Shown here piece after piece: positions 5,524-12,930 of a stretch of 25,839 nt of DNA. The stretch lies in NCBI GenBank assembly GCA_900769985.1, contig CAAGIS010000190.1, positions 1 to 25,839 on the forward strand, read 5' to 3'. The translations under genes and the position numbers were made by a program. Numbering within the stretch: position 1 is the stretch's first letter; the number at the start of each line of letters is the position of its first letter. The stretch comes from Spirochaetia bacterium (GTDB lineage Bacteria; Spirochaetota; Spirochaetia; Treponematales; Treponemataceae). The notes beneath the pieces were generated by a model. The model did not search any database. It saw nothing but the letters and a program-made list of their open reading frames with translations, and had not been told where the DNA came from.

Positions 5524-8262
5524 ATGGAATTTATTTATTCGCTTTTTATAGCACCTATAGAATATCTTGTAGAATTTGTTTTTCTATTTTTAAGGACGAG
5601 GTTTGAAAGTATCGGTGTAATCGGTGCTGTTTTGGGAGTAAGCATTATAATAAATTTTCTGGCATTGCCTTTGTATAATATGGCTGATGCTGTAAAGGAA
5701 AAAGAACGTCAAAGGCAAAAACAACTTGAGCCGCGTGTAAAGCGTATAAAAACTGCATTTAAAGGCGACGAACAGTTTATGATGCTTTCTACTTATTACA
5801 GGCAGAATAATTATAATCCTCTTTATTCATTAAAAGCATCTCTTTCAATTTTACTTGAAATACCGTTTTTTATTGCAGCTTATAATTATCTGAGCAATTG
5901 CTCTGAACTTTTAGGGCAGTCATTCTGGATTTTTAAAGATTTGTCAAAGCCTGACAGTCTTTTTTCTGTCTCATTGTTTGGTCATGTTTTGCCGATAAAT
6001 ATACTGCCTCTTTTAATGACTGCAATTAATTTGATAAGTTCCGTTGTTTATCTTAAAGAGTCTTCCGGGCAGGATAAAGTCCAGTTGTTCGGTCTTTCGT
6101 TTGTTTTTCTTGTCCTTCTGTATAATTCGCCTGCAGGACTTGTAATTTACTGGATTTTTAACAATCTGTTCAGTTTTTGTAAGAATGTGTTTTTAAAATT
6201 AAAATTGCCGAAAAAACTGTTATATATATTTTTTATTACTGTCTTAATTTTTGCTGCATTATTTTTTATTTTAAAACGCCCTGACTCAAAGCTTATAAAG
6301 AAAGTCCTTATTTTGGGGATTACTCTGTTTTTTATATTGCTTCCGGTTTGTTATAAAATTTTGCAAAAAACTGAATTCTTTAAAAAGCTTGTCAGTCTTG
6401 TTTTTGACGGAAATATTCTTGCAGAAGAAAAAAAGATTTTTTATTTTTCGTGCATTGTTCTGGCACTTTTGCTCGGGTTTGTTCTGCCTGCAAGTGTAAT
6501 CTCAACAAGTCCGATAGAATTTTCTTTTTTAGGAAAAACTGATTCGCCTTTAAAATATATTTTAAATTCGCTGTTTTTTTATACAGGATTTTGCGTTTTA
6601 TGGCCGGTGATAATTTTTAAAATTTCAGATGACAGGGTAAAAAAAATACTGTCAATGCTGATGTTTACACTTGCTTTGTCTGCGCTTGCAAATGCTTATG
6701 TTTTTAAATCTAATTACGGCAACCTTGACTGTTCCCTAAAAATTTCAACTGACTTGCTTAATATTGCAAAATGGGTTCACCTTTGCGCAGTTATTTTTCC
6801 TGTTGCGGTTGTCGTATTGTTTTTGGTATCTAAAAGAACAAAAATTTTTCGGCATATACCGTCTGTCTTAATTGCATTTTGTATTGCAGAATGTGGCTTT
6901 AGTTTTTATAAAACAGCTTTCATTAAAAAGGAATTTAATTCTTATAAAATTTCACGCGAAAAAAGAAATTATATAGCAGACAATATTTCACCTGTTTTTC
7001 ATCTGTCAAAAACCCAGAAAAATGTAGTCATCCTTTTTTTAGACAGGGCAATCAGTTCTTTTTTACCTTATATTATGCAGCAGTTCCCTGAACTTGAAGA
7101 AAAATACGACGGCTTTGTTTATTATCCGAATTGCCTGACTTTTGGTCAGAGCACAAACATTGGTGCACCTGCAATGCTCGGTGGTTACGAGTATACTCCG
7201 GAAGAAATTAATAAACGCAGTTCTGAACTTCTTATCGACAAGCACAATGAAGCGACTTTGGTCATGCCGAAACTATTTTTAGATGCAGGATTTGACGTAC
7301 TTGTTTCTGATGTTCCGTGGGCAAATTATACCTGGTCAGGAGACTCTTCTGCTTTTGAAAAAGAGGGCATAAACTCAACATGGCAGAATGGAATGTACAG
7401 CATGCAATATTTGAAATCAATAGGAAAAACAGATGAAAATAATTTTGACTTTGTTTGTAAAAAGCAGATTGTAAATTTTGCAATGATTCAGGCTTTGGTT
7501 CCTGTTGTTAGGGAGTTTTTTCATTATACTGTTGATTGTTATAGAAAAGATTCTGATTTATCAAATGGTTTTGTAAATAATTTTTCTACACTGTTTTTTC
7601 TGGATTTGCTTACTGATTTTAGCAGTGATAAAAACACATATACTTTTATAGGAAACGATGTAACTCATAATCCTACCAAGTTAAATGCACCTGATTATTT
7701 ATATCAGGATTCTTCCTGCAATGACTGCGGTAAATTCATTCCTTCTGATGAGAATGCATTAACTCATTATCATGTAAATGCTGCTTCAATAAAGATAATT
7801 GCATCGTGGCTTGAATATTTAAAAAGCAATGACTGTTATGACAATACAAGAATTATTATAGTTGCAGACCATGGGCATTCAGTTACTGGTAATATGACGC
7901 GTTTTCAAGATTTTGAAAATCCTTCTGCTCCTGCATCTATGAATCCGCTTTTTATGGTTAAGGATTTTAATTCTCGCGGAAAAATTAAAACCGACAATTC
8001 GTTTATGACAAATGCAGATACTTTGTTTGAGGCAAAAAAAGATTTGCCTGTAAGCGAGTATAATCCGTTTACAAAGCAATATCTTGTTCCTCAGAAAAAA
8101 AACGGTGTACATATTTATTATGGCAAAAACTGGAATTGTACTGAGCAGAAAACATGGAAAAAATTTGAACTTGATGAAACTAACTGCTGGATTATAAAGG
8201 ATGACATTTCAAAGCCTGAAAATTGGAAACCGCTTTCTTTTGAGATGCCGTCTTTAAAATAA
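5524..8262 (+). CDS. YidC/Oxa1-like domain fused to a sulfatase/LtaS-type transferase domain
   Basis: This 912-residue inner-membrane protein has three parts. Residues 1-225 read as a YidC/Oxa1 insertase core: about five hydrophobic segments, a charged Lys/Arg/Glu-rich cytoplasmic loop at 55-80, YNPL and LLEIPFFIAAYNYL near 97-123, and NSPAGLVIYWIFNNLFS at 201-217. At the position of the groove Arg (IRLLxLPL-type motif) it has N44 (IINFLALPL). Residues 230-455 hold several more membrane helices. Residues 498-800 form an extracytoplasmic alkaline-phosphatase-superfamily domain: VVILFLD (metal ligand D507), GQSTN (likely nucleophile T544 or S543) and VADHGH (D782, H783, H785), as in LtaS, MdoB or EptA-type transferases. 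A role in transferring phosphoglycerol or a similar group to a surface lipid or glycan is inferred. The ATG has GGAG about 8 nt upstream. It diverges from an XRE gene. Confidence 0.85.
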   Translation: MEFIYSLFIAPIEYLVEFVFLFLRTRFESIGVIGAVLGVSIIINFLALPLYNMADAVKEKERQRQKQLEPRVKRIKTAFKGDEQFMMLSTYYRQNNYNPLYSLKASLSILLEIPFFIAAYNYLSNCSELLGQSFWIFKDLSKPDSLFSVSLFGHVLPINILPLLMTAINLISSVVYLKESSGQDKVQLFGLSFVFLVLLYNSPAGLVIYWIFNNLFSFCKNVFLKLKLPKKLLYIFFITVLIFAALFFILKRPDSKLIKKVLILGITLFFILLPVCYKILQKTEFFKKLVSLVFDGNILAEEKKIFYFSCIVLALLLGFVLPASVISTSPIEFSFLGKTDSPLKYILNSLFFYTGFCVLWPVIIFKISDDRVKKILSMLMFTLALSALANAYVFKSNYGNLDCSLKISTDLLNIAKWVHLCAVIFPVAVVVLFLVSKRTKIFRHIPSVLIAFCIAECGFSFYKTAFIKKEFNSYKISREKRNYIADNISPVFHLSKTQKNVVILFLDRAISSFLPYIMQQFPELEEKYDGFVYYPNCLTFGQSTNIGAPAMLGGYEYTPEEINKRSSELLIDKHNEATLVMPKLFLDAGFDVLVSDVPWANYTWSGDSSAFEKEGINSTWQNGMYSMQYLKSIGKTDENNFDFVCKKQIVNFAMIQALVPVVREFFHYTVDCYRKDSDLSNGFVNNFSTLFFLDLLTDFSSDKNTYTFIGNDVTHNPTKLNAPDYLYQDSSCNDCGKFIPSDENALTHYHVNAASIKIIASWLEYLKSNDCYDNTRIIIVADHGHSVTGNMTRFQDFENPSAPASMNPLFMVKDFNSRGKIKTDNSFMTNADTLFEAKKDLPVSEYNPFTKQYLVPQKKNGVHIYYGKNWNCTEQKTWKKFELDETNCWIIKDDISKPENWKPLSFEMPSLK

Positions 8263-8272
8263 TAAAACTTTT

Positions 8273-8296
8273 GCCTGCGTTAAGTTCAGCGTGAAA
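8273..8296 (+). repeat. 24-bp direct repeat, copy 2
   Basis: Identical to 5042-5065 and in the same orientation, 10 bp after the stop codon of the YidC-sulfatase gene. Here it sits inside a weak AT-rich inverted repeat (arms 8261-8271 and 8294-8303, one bulge), which could form a hairpin but has no T-run. The two copies lie 3231 bp apart and enclose exactly two genes. Confidence 0.85.
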
Positions 8297-8320
8297 GTTT
8301 ATTGTAAATTTGCGAATTAC

Positions 8321-8349
8321 TTGCAATTTAATATGTTTTTATATATATT
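8321..8349 (+). promoter_or_regulatory. Predicted promoter of the metal ABC operon, leaderless geometry
   Basis: TTGCAA (8321-8326), a 17-bp spacer and TATATT (8344-8349). Six bases separate the -10 from the ATG at 8356, so transcription would begin at the start codon. No Shine-Dalgarno is present before this ATG. Confidence 0.55.
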
Positions 8350-8355
8350 TTTTAT

Positions 8356-8985
8356 ATGGCTCAAATAATTTGCAAAGACCTATGTGTCGGCTATAACGGC
8401 GTTCCTGCTGCAAAGGATATTAATTTTTCTATTGAAAAAGGCGGATATCTTTGCATAACAGGCGAAAACGGTTCAGGCAAAAGTACATTAATCAAGACTC
8501 TTCTCAATTTAATAAAACCAATTTCTGGACATCTGGAATTTGGCGACGGGCTTACACAGAATTCGATAGGGTATTTGCCACAGAATTCTGAGTTGCAAAA
8601 AGATTTTCCTGCAAGCGTCAGAGAAATTGTGCTGAGCGGTTTTTTAGGAAAGAAAAAGGTCAATGCGTTCTATTCAAAAGAAGAAAAAAAAGAAGTGTCA
8701 AGGATTCTTGAACTTTTGGGAATCTCGTTTTTAGAAAAAGAATCGTTTTCTCATTTAAGTGGCGGACAGATGCAGCGAGTTCTTCTTGCCAGGGCGCTTT
8801 GTGCGTGCGGAGGGCTTCTTGTTTTAGACGAGCCTGTGTCCGCTTTAGATCCTGACGCTGCCGAAGAAATGTATTCTACTGTTGAAACTTTAAATCGCGA
8901 ACATAATATAAGCGTAATTATGATAAGTCATGATATGAATGCCGTTAAAAAATATGCCAGACAGATTTTAAAAATCGGAAAGTGA
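8356..8985 (+). CDS. Zinc/manganese-type ABC transporter ATP-binding protein
   Basis: This 209-residue cytoplasmic ATPase drives a metal importer. All motifs are intact: Walker A GENGSGKST at 36-44, Q-loop in YLPQNS, signature LSGGQ at 134-138, Walker B LLVLDEP with D158/E159, D-loop SALD and H192. The overall pattern and the short length fit the ZnuC/MntB/TroB group, and the following gene, 16 bp away, encodes the matching ABC-3 permease. No Shine-Dalgarno precedes the ATG; a promoter -10 ends six bases before it. No substrate-binding protein gene is adjacent, so it must be elsewhere if the system is complete. Zinc versus manganese cannot be settled from the sequence. Confidence 0.9.
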   Translation: MAQIICKDLCVGYNGVPAAKDINFSIEKGGYLCITGENGSGKSTLIKTLLNLIKPISGHLEFGDGLTQNSIGYLPQNSELQKDFPASVREIVLSGFLGKKKVNAFYSKEEKKEVSRILELLGISFLEKESFSHLSGGQMQRVLLARALCACGGLLVLDEPVSALDPDAAEEMYSTVETLNREHNISVIMISHDMNAVKKYARQILKIGK

Positions 8986-9001
8986 TTTTGAAGGAATGAT
9001 T

Positions 9002-9859
9002 ATGGAACAGAATTTTTTTAATGTATTTTCGACATTGCAGACTTATTTTTCCTTTGATTTTGTGCGTTATGCGCTGATTGTTGCAGTTTTTATTTCTCTT
9101 GCATCATCGCTTTTGGGTGTTACGCTTGTGTTAAAGAGGTTTTCGTTTATCGGCGACGGGCTTTCGCATACGGCTTTTGGGGCTATCGCAGTTGCAACTA
9201 TTTTAAAACTTACAGACAGTAATCTGCTTGTAATGCCGGTAACTATAATCTGTGCGGTCATTCTTTTGTGGATGAACAATTCATCAAAAGTAAAAGGGGA
9301 TGCAAGTCTTGCTGTAATCAGCGTTACGAGTATGGCTGCTGGTTATTTTTTGATGAATGTGTTTTCTGCAAATTCAAATGTTTCGGGAGATGTGTGTTCT
9401 ACTTTGTTTGGTTCTACTGCAATTCTGACTTTAAAAAAATCTGATGTCTGGCTTTGCATAATTGCATCTTCTGCAGTTGTCATTCTGTATTTTTTTTATT
9501 ACCACAATATTTTTGCCGTTACGTTTGATGAACAGTTTGCGCAGGCAAGCGGAATAAACGTAAAACTGTACAACACGATGATTGCTGTTGTCACTGCAAT
9601 TGTAATTGTGCTTGCGATGAATCTTGTAGGTTCACTTTTGATTACGGCGCTTGTAGTTTTTCCGGCGCTGGCTGCGATGAGGCTTTGTTCAAGTTTTAAA
9701 AAGGTAATCATAACTGCAGGCATTTTTTCTGTAATAACTTCTGTGCTTGGAATCCTTGAAGCAGTTTTGTTTTCTACGCCAGTCGGTGCGACTATAGTCA
9801 TAAATCAGGCGGTGTGTTATTTAATTGTGTTTTTGGCAAGTCTCATTCTTCATATTTAG
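9002..9859 (+). CDS. Zinc/manganese-type ABC transporter permease (ABC-3 family)
   Basis: This 285-residue inner-membrane permease has about eight hydrophobic helices. Family hallmarks of ZnuB/MntC/TroC are visible: LVLKRFSFIGDGLSHTAFGAIAVA near the N-terminus, DEQFAQASGINVKLYN in the middle (the loop that contacts the ATPase), and AMNLVGSLLITALVVFPALAAM towards the end. I place the start at the ATG at 9002 because AAGGA (8991-8995) is six bases upstream of it; the in-frame ATG at 8996 directly abuts that site. It follows the ATPase by 16 bp in one operon. It pairs with the ATPase as a half-system for Zn2+ or Mn2+ uptake. Confidence 0.92.
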   Translation: MEQNFFNVFSTLQTYFSFDFVRYALIVAVFISLASSLLGVTLVLKRFSFIGDGLSHTAFGAIAVATILKLTDSNLLVMPVTIICAVILLWMNNSSKVKGDASLAVISVTSMAAGYFLMNVFSANSNVSGDVCSTLFGSTAILTLKKSDVWLCIIASSAVVILYFFYYHNIFAVTFDEQFAQASGINVKLYNTMIAVVTAIVIVLAMNLVGSLLITALVVFPALAAMRLCSSFKKVIITAGIFSVITSVLGILEAVLFSTPVGATIVINQAVCYLIVFLASLILHI

Positions 9860-9941
9860 GGACGTGCTGATTAACACTTGAAGCGATTACTCAGCATTTG
9901 ATTTAAAGTTTAATTTTTTTTGCAAAATAACAGTTGAACGC

Positions 9942-9970
9942 TTGACATTTTTTTTTTATTTTTATAATAT
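9942..9970 (+). promoter_or_regulatory. Promoter of tRNA-Asp
   Basis: A perfect TTGACA (9942-9947) is followed by a T-rich spacer and TATAAT (9963-9968, 15-bp spacing) or, shifted by two, TAATAT (9965-9970, 17-bp spacing). The predicted start is a few bases before the tRNA 5' end. Upstream, 9860-9941 holds no gene; TGCTGA (9865-9870) and TCAGCA (9891-9896) could form a weak stem after the permease gene. Confidence 0.7.
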
Positions 9971-9983
9971 ATGAATATCTCAA

Positions 9984-10057
9984 GCGGGTGTAGCGAAGCT
10001 GGTTATCGCGCTGGCCTGTCACGCCGGAGATCACGGGTTCGAGCCCCGTCACTCGCG
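9984..10057 (+). tRNA. tRNA-Asp (anticodon GTC)
   Basis: The acceptor stem GCGGGTG/CACTCGC (one G-U) is followed by a D arm with AGC and GGTT. The anticodon stem CTGGC/GCCGG encloses the loop CTGTCAC with anticodon GTC, and the T arm reads CACGG-GTTCGAG-CCCGT. The discriminator base is G. CCA is not encoded, as is common in spirochetes. It is transcribed from its own promoter and ends at a nearby hairpin. Confidence 0.95.
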
Positions 10058-10063
10058 AGAAAG

Positions 10064-10088
10064 CCTCTCTAAAACGAGAGGTTTTTTT
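10064..10088 (+). terminator. Rho-independent terminator after tRNA-Asp
   Basis: CCTCTC (10064-10069) pairs with GAGAGG (10076-10081) across a 6-nt loop, followed by seven T at 10082-10088. From here to 10218 the DNA is very A-rich, and I see no gene in it. Confidence 0.85.
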
Positions 10089-10218
10089 ATTTTAAACTAC
10101 AGTCTTAAAAATAAATATGCATAGTCTGACATAAAATAAAAAAAAATATCAAAAAAATGGGCTTACTTGAAAAAAAATTGATTAAAAACTGAGAACTGAA
10201 TAAAAAAAAGAAAAAATA

Positions 10219-10291
10219 TCGGGTATGGCGGACTTGAACCGCCGACCCCTAACTCCCGAAGCTAGTGCGCTACCAGCTGCGCTAATACCCG
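10219..10291 (-). tRNA. tRNA-Pro (anticodon CGG)
   Basis: Read on the minus strand, the acceptor stem CGGGTAT/ATACCCG is perfect with discriminator A. The anticodon stem CTAGC/GTTAG encloses TTCGGGA, giving anticodon CGG, which decodes CCG, with the G37 typical of tRNA-Pro. The T arm GGCGG-TTCAAGT-CCGCC is standard. CCA is not encoded. A T-rich stretch follows the 3' end on this strand and may help termination. Confidence 0.94.
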
Positions 10292-10303
10292 AATATGCTA
10301 GAT

Positions 10304-10332
10304 ATTTAATCATTTTCTCTTTTTGATGTCAA
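10304..10332 (-). promoter_or_regulatory. Promoter of tRNA-Pro
   Basis: On the minus strand TTGACA (complement of 10327-10332) is followed after 17 bp by TTAAAT (complement of 10304-10309), about 12 bp before the tRNA 5' end. It lies back to back with the promoter of the pseudouridine synthase gene. Confidence 0.68.
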
Positions 10333-10358
10333 TAACATTTTATATTTTTTGCAAATTG

Positions 10359-10387
10359 TTCACTGTTTTTCAAAATTACAGTAAAAT
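10359..10387 (+). promoter_or_regulatory. Predicted promoter of the pseudouridine synthase gene, leaderless geometry
   Basis: TTCACT (10359-10364), a 17-bp spacer and TAAAAT (10382-10387). Six bases separate the -10 from the ATG at 10394, and no Shine-Dalgarno is present. Confidence 0.5.
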
Positions 10388-10393
10388 AAATCT

Positions 10394-11143
10394 ATGAATG
10401 ACGGATGCCTCTTTTTTGAACCGCTTTCTCTTGTATTTGTTCAAAATAAATTCTGCTCAAAACGTTCTGTAAAAACTTTTTTCAAAAACAATTTGATTTG
10501 CGTAAATCAAAAAAAAGTATCAGAGCCAAAAACATTGATAAACATTGCAGATGACGTAATTTCTGTAAACGGAAAGACTTTAAATTTTCTTCAACATAGA
10601 TACGTTATGATGAACAAGCCGCGCGGTGCAGTCTGTTCAACTGTATCAGATTCGCATAAAACAGTTTTCGATTTACTTAAAGGTCATTTTTCTGACAGCG
10701 AAATTAAAAGGTTAAAATGTGCAGGACGGCTTGACTGCGAGTCTACGGGGCTTCTGATTTTTTCGACAAACGGAAGTTTTGTAAATAAAATTACTTCTCC
10801 GGAAAATAAAATAAAAAAAACGTATTACGTAAAGCTTCAAGAAAAAGTTTTGCCAGATTTGCAAACTGAATACTGCAGAAAAGCGATGACAGGAATTTTT
10901 ATTCCGCCTGAAAAAAAATCTGATGGCTTTTTTTTAAAAGATGCGCAAATTGAATGGCTTACAGAAGATTCCTGCAATGTAATCATTTCAGAAGGAAAAT
11001 TCCATGAAGTGCGCCGCCTTTTTTTAGCACTTGATAATTATGTAATTGAGTTAAAGCGCGTGCAGACTGGAGGCATAAAACTTGATGAAAATCTTTGTCC
11101 GGGGCAATTTAAAATTTTGAGCGAATCTGAAATTATCCTGTAA
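10394..11143 (+). CDS. RsuA/RluB/E/F-family rRNA pseudouridine synthase
   Basis: This 249-residue protein isomerises a specific uridine in rRNA to pseudouridine. An N-terminal S4-like RNA-binding region (about residues 12-60, with SKRSVKTFFKNNLICVN) is followed by the catalytic domain: VMMNKPRGAVCS, then AGRLDCESTGLLIFSTNG with catalytic D114, KTYYVKL, and the late motif EGKFHEVRRLF. These are the standard RsuA-subfamily motifs. Length and domain order fit 16S rRNA U516 synthase RsuA, but RluB/E/F-type targets cannot be excluded. The first residues before the S4 part are slightly longer than usual. There is no Shine-Dalgarno before the ATG. Confidence 0.9.
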   Translation: MNDGCLFFEPLSLVFVQNKFCSKRSVKTFFKNNLICVNQKKVSEPKTLINIADDVISVNGKTLNFLQHRYVMMNKPRGAVCSTVSDSHKTVFDLLKGHFSDSEIKRLKCAGRLDCESTGLLIFSTNGSFVNKITSPENKIKKTYYVKLQEKVLPDLQTEYCRKAMTGIFIPPEKKSDGFFLKDAQIEWLTEDSCNVIISEGKFHEVRRLFLALDNYVIELKRVQTGGIKLDENLCPGQFKILSESEIIL

Positions 11144-11226
11144 AAAAAACTGATAAAAAAAATCTAATGTCATCAGAAAAAAAATCCGATTTATATAGTA
11201 GAAACTTAATTTTGGAGGAAACCATT

Positions 11227-11622
11227 ATGATGACAAATATCAGCAATCTCAGTCCGTATTCATATAATGGAATTGCCTCCGGTGGTGCAAGCGGCAAGCT
11301 TTATGTCCCTGTAAATCCTGCGAACGTAATTTATGCGCAGTTTGATCATATTTCTGGAGTTGCCGCAAAAAAAGGTCAGCATGGTGTTTCAATTACAAAA
11401 ATCCAGATTTTAAATACTCTTATCGAAAATCTTGCAAAAATTAAGACACAGAGTTCTTCTTCTGAATATCAGCAGATGCATCTTTCTGATGAACAGGTCG
11501 ATGTTCTCATAAAAAACTATCAGCAGCAGATAAAGCAGGCAGTAACTCAGGCGCAGTCAGTTCAGTATACTGCCGCCGGAATAAATTCCCTCTCGGGTGC
11601 TCTGTTTGCAATTGATGCCTGA
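11227..11622 (+). CDS. Conserved-looking hypothetical protein, 131 residues
   Basis: I do not recognise this family. The ATG at 11227 is chosen because GGAGG at 11214-11218 is 8 nt upstream; an earlier in-frame ATG at 11167 has no site and would add 20 unrelated-looking residues. There is no signal peptide or membrane helix. The N-terminal third is Ser/Gly/Tyr-rich (NLSPYSYNGIASGG, then VPVNPANVIYAQFDHISG). The rest is helical and Gln-rich (about residues 57-115, with ITKIQILNTLIENLAKIK and VLIKNYQQQIKQAVTQAQ), and the end is Ala/Gly-rich. The helical Gln-rich part could form a coiled coil. The gene has its own strong ribosome binding site and stands alone after the pseudouridine synthase gene. 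Confidence 0.75.
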   Translation: MMTNISNLSPYSYNGIASGGASGKLYVPVNPANVIYAQFDHISGVAAKKGQHGVSITKIQILNTLIENLAKIKTQSSSSEYQQMHLSDEQVDVLIKNYQQQIKQAVTQAQSVQYTAAGINSLSGALFAIDA

Positions 11623-11764
11623 TAAAATCTTTTTTTTCTTCCATAAACAGTTTTATAAAATTCACTTGTTTTTTTTGATGCTCTTATCAAAAATGTTACT
11701 TTTTCTCTTTCTATTTTGTTGTTTCTATGTTCATAATCGAGAAATTTTGATAAAATAAAGAAAT

Positions 11765-11788
11765 CTCTGAAAACTTTTGTTTTTAGAG
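11765..11788 (+). other. Leader stem-loop before the barrel/OmpA operon
   Basis: CTCTGAAAAC (11765-11774) and GTTTTTAGAG (11779-11788) pair along 10 bp with one G-U and a TTTT loop, about 47 nt upstream of the ATG at 11836. No T-run follows, so it is more likely a 5'-leader structure than a terminator. The rest of 11623-11835 holds no gene; a possible -10 (TAAAAT, 11751-11756) lies just before the hairpin. Confidence 0.45.
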
Positions 11789-11835
11789 GTGACTTTGATA
11801 ATTTGATGATATGTTTATTTTTTTCGGAGGTCTTT

Positions 11836-12909
11836 ATGAAATTTAGTTCCACTATCAACAAAAAGTTTTTTTTGTTTATTTCGAGTATAGGAATTTCTGC
11901 CAGTGCTTTTGCATATAATCCGCCTGTTCAGGGAGAAAACTTGACAGGGTTCATTAATCCTCATCAAATGACGGCAGGCTTTTCAAGTGCAGGAGGACCG
12001 CTTTTTACGGTAACTCCGTCAAATGTTTTTGCAAATCCTGCTTTGGGTGCATATCAGGACAGGGTAAGCCTTGATTTGGGTTATACTGGAATCATTACGG
12101 GCGATGAAGTTCAGCCTTACAGCCAAGCATTTGGAACTGGAGTTCTTGTTCCTACAAAATGGTGCAATGTCAGCGGTGAACTGTTTGGTGTGTTTTCTAC
12201 AACAGAAAAAATGCAGCTTGGAAATTCACTTAACTTAAAGACGACTGTTTCAAAAGAAGTTGCAGAAAATTTTGCAATAGGCGCAGGTCTTGGCGGAGGC
12301 TGGCTCTGGGGCGAGGGCGAAGACTGGAGTCTTGTTTTTGATGTCGGTGCAATTTATAAATGGGGAACTTTGGGACCGATGAAAAATTTTAGGATTGCTG
12401 CATCTGTGCTTAATATCGGTAAAGTTTACAACAGGACCTATACTGCAGGAATTTATGGCAAAAATGATTTGACTGAATGGTCGACTTTTCCTGGTTTTAT
12501 GACTATTAAAACAGGAGCTGCTGCAGAATTTGTCAATACAAAGAATTTTACTCTCGGGCTGTCACTTGATGTTTCAACGCCTTTCTTCCAGAACCTCATT
12601 TTTGATGCAGGCGTTCAGATGAAAATCGTAAACTGCATAATGCTTTCTTCAAGTTGGCAGTTTGATACTCAGGCATTTTTTACAGGAACTCAAAGCTGGC
12701 TGCCGACTGTCGGATTATCTTTTACTTTTTCTCTTGATACAAGTTTTACAAAAAATAAAAACTGGACAAAAAGCGACATGGAAGTCGGAACTGCATGGAA
12801 AAACGTTTACGGAAATGTAAATGCAATTTCTGTCGGTACAATTGTCAATCTCGGTCAGCCTGACAGAAAAGCACCAGAAATAAAGATTAATGCTGATTTT
12901 GAAGAATAA
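11836..12909 (+). CDS. Predicted outer-membrane beta-barrel protein (UPF0164/PorV-like)
   Basis: The protein has 357 residues from the ATG at 11836, supported by GGAGG at 11826-11830. A signal peptide covers residues 1-26 (MKFSSTINKK, hydrophobic core, SASAFA before YNPP). The mature N-terminus (FINPHQMTAGFSSAGGPLFTVTPSNVFANPALGAYQD) resembles FadL/PorV-like barrels and the treponemal UPF0164 group, in which an NPA motif follows a short plug. Repeated amphipathic Gly/aromatic strands follow to the C-terminus. There are no hydrophobic helices after the signal. The next gene starts 21 bp later and encodes an OmpA-anchored Ig-repeat protein, so the two are probably co-expressed envelope partners. 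The family assignment is tentative. Confidence 0.72.
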   Translation: MKFSSTINKKFFLFISSIGISASAFAYNPPVQGENLTGFINPHQMTAGFSSAGGPLFTVTPSNVFANPALGAYQDRVSLDLGYTGIITGDEVQPYSQAFGTGVLVPTKWCNVSGELFGVFSTTEKMQLGNSLNLKTTVSKEVAENFAIGAGLGGGWLWGEGEDWSLVFDVGAIYKWGTLGPMKNFRIAASVLNIGKVYNRTYTAGIYGKNDLTEWSTFPGFMTIKTGAAAEFVNTKNFTLGLSLDVSTPFFQNLIFDAGVQMKIVNCIMLSSSWQFDTQAFFTGTQSWLPTVGLSFTFSLDTSFTKNKNWTKSDMEVGTAWKNVYGNVNAISVGTIVNLGQPDRKAPEIKINADFEE

Positions 12910-12930
12910 TCAGGAGTCACTAGGAGAAAA

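Noticed and set aside
9865..9917. Possible terminator after the metal ABC permease.
   Set aside because: The 6-bp arms are separated by 20 bases and the T-run is about 20 bases away, so it is too weak to list as a terminator.
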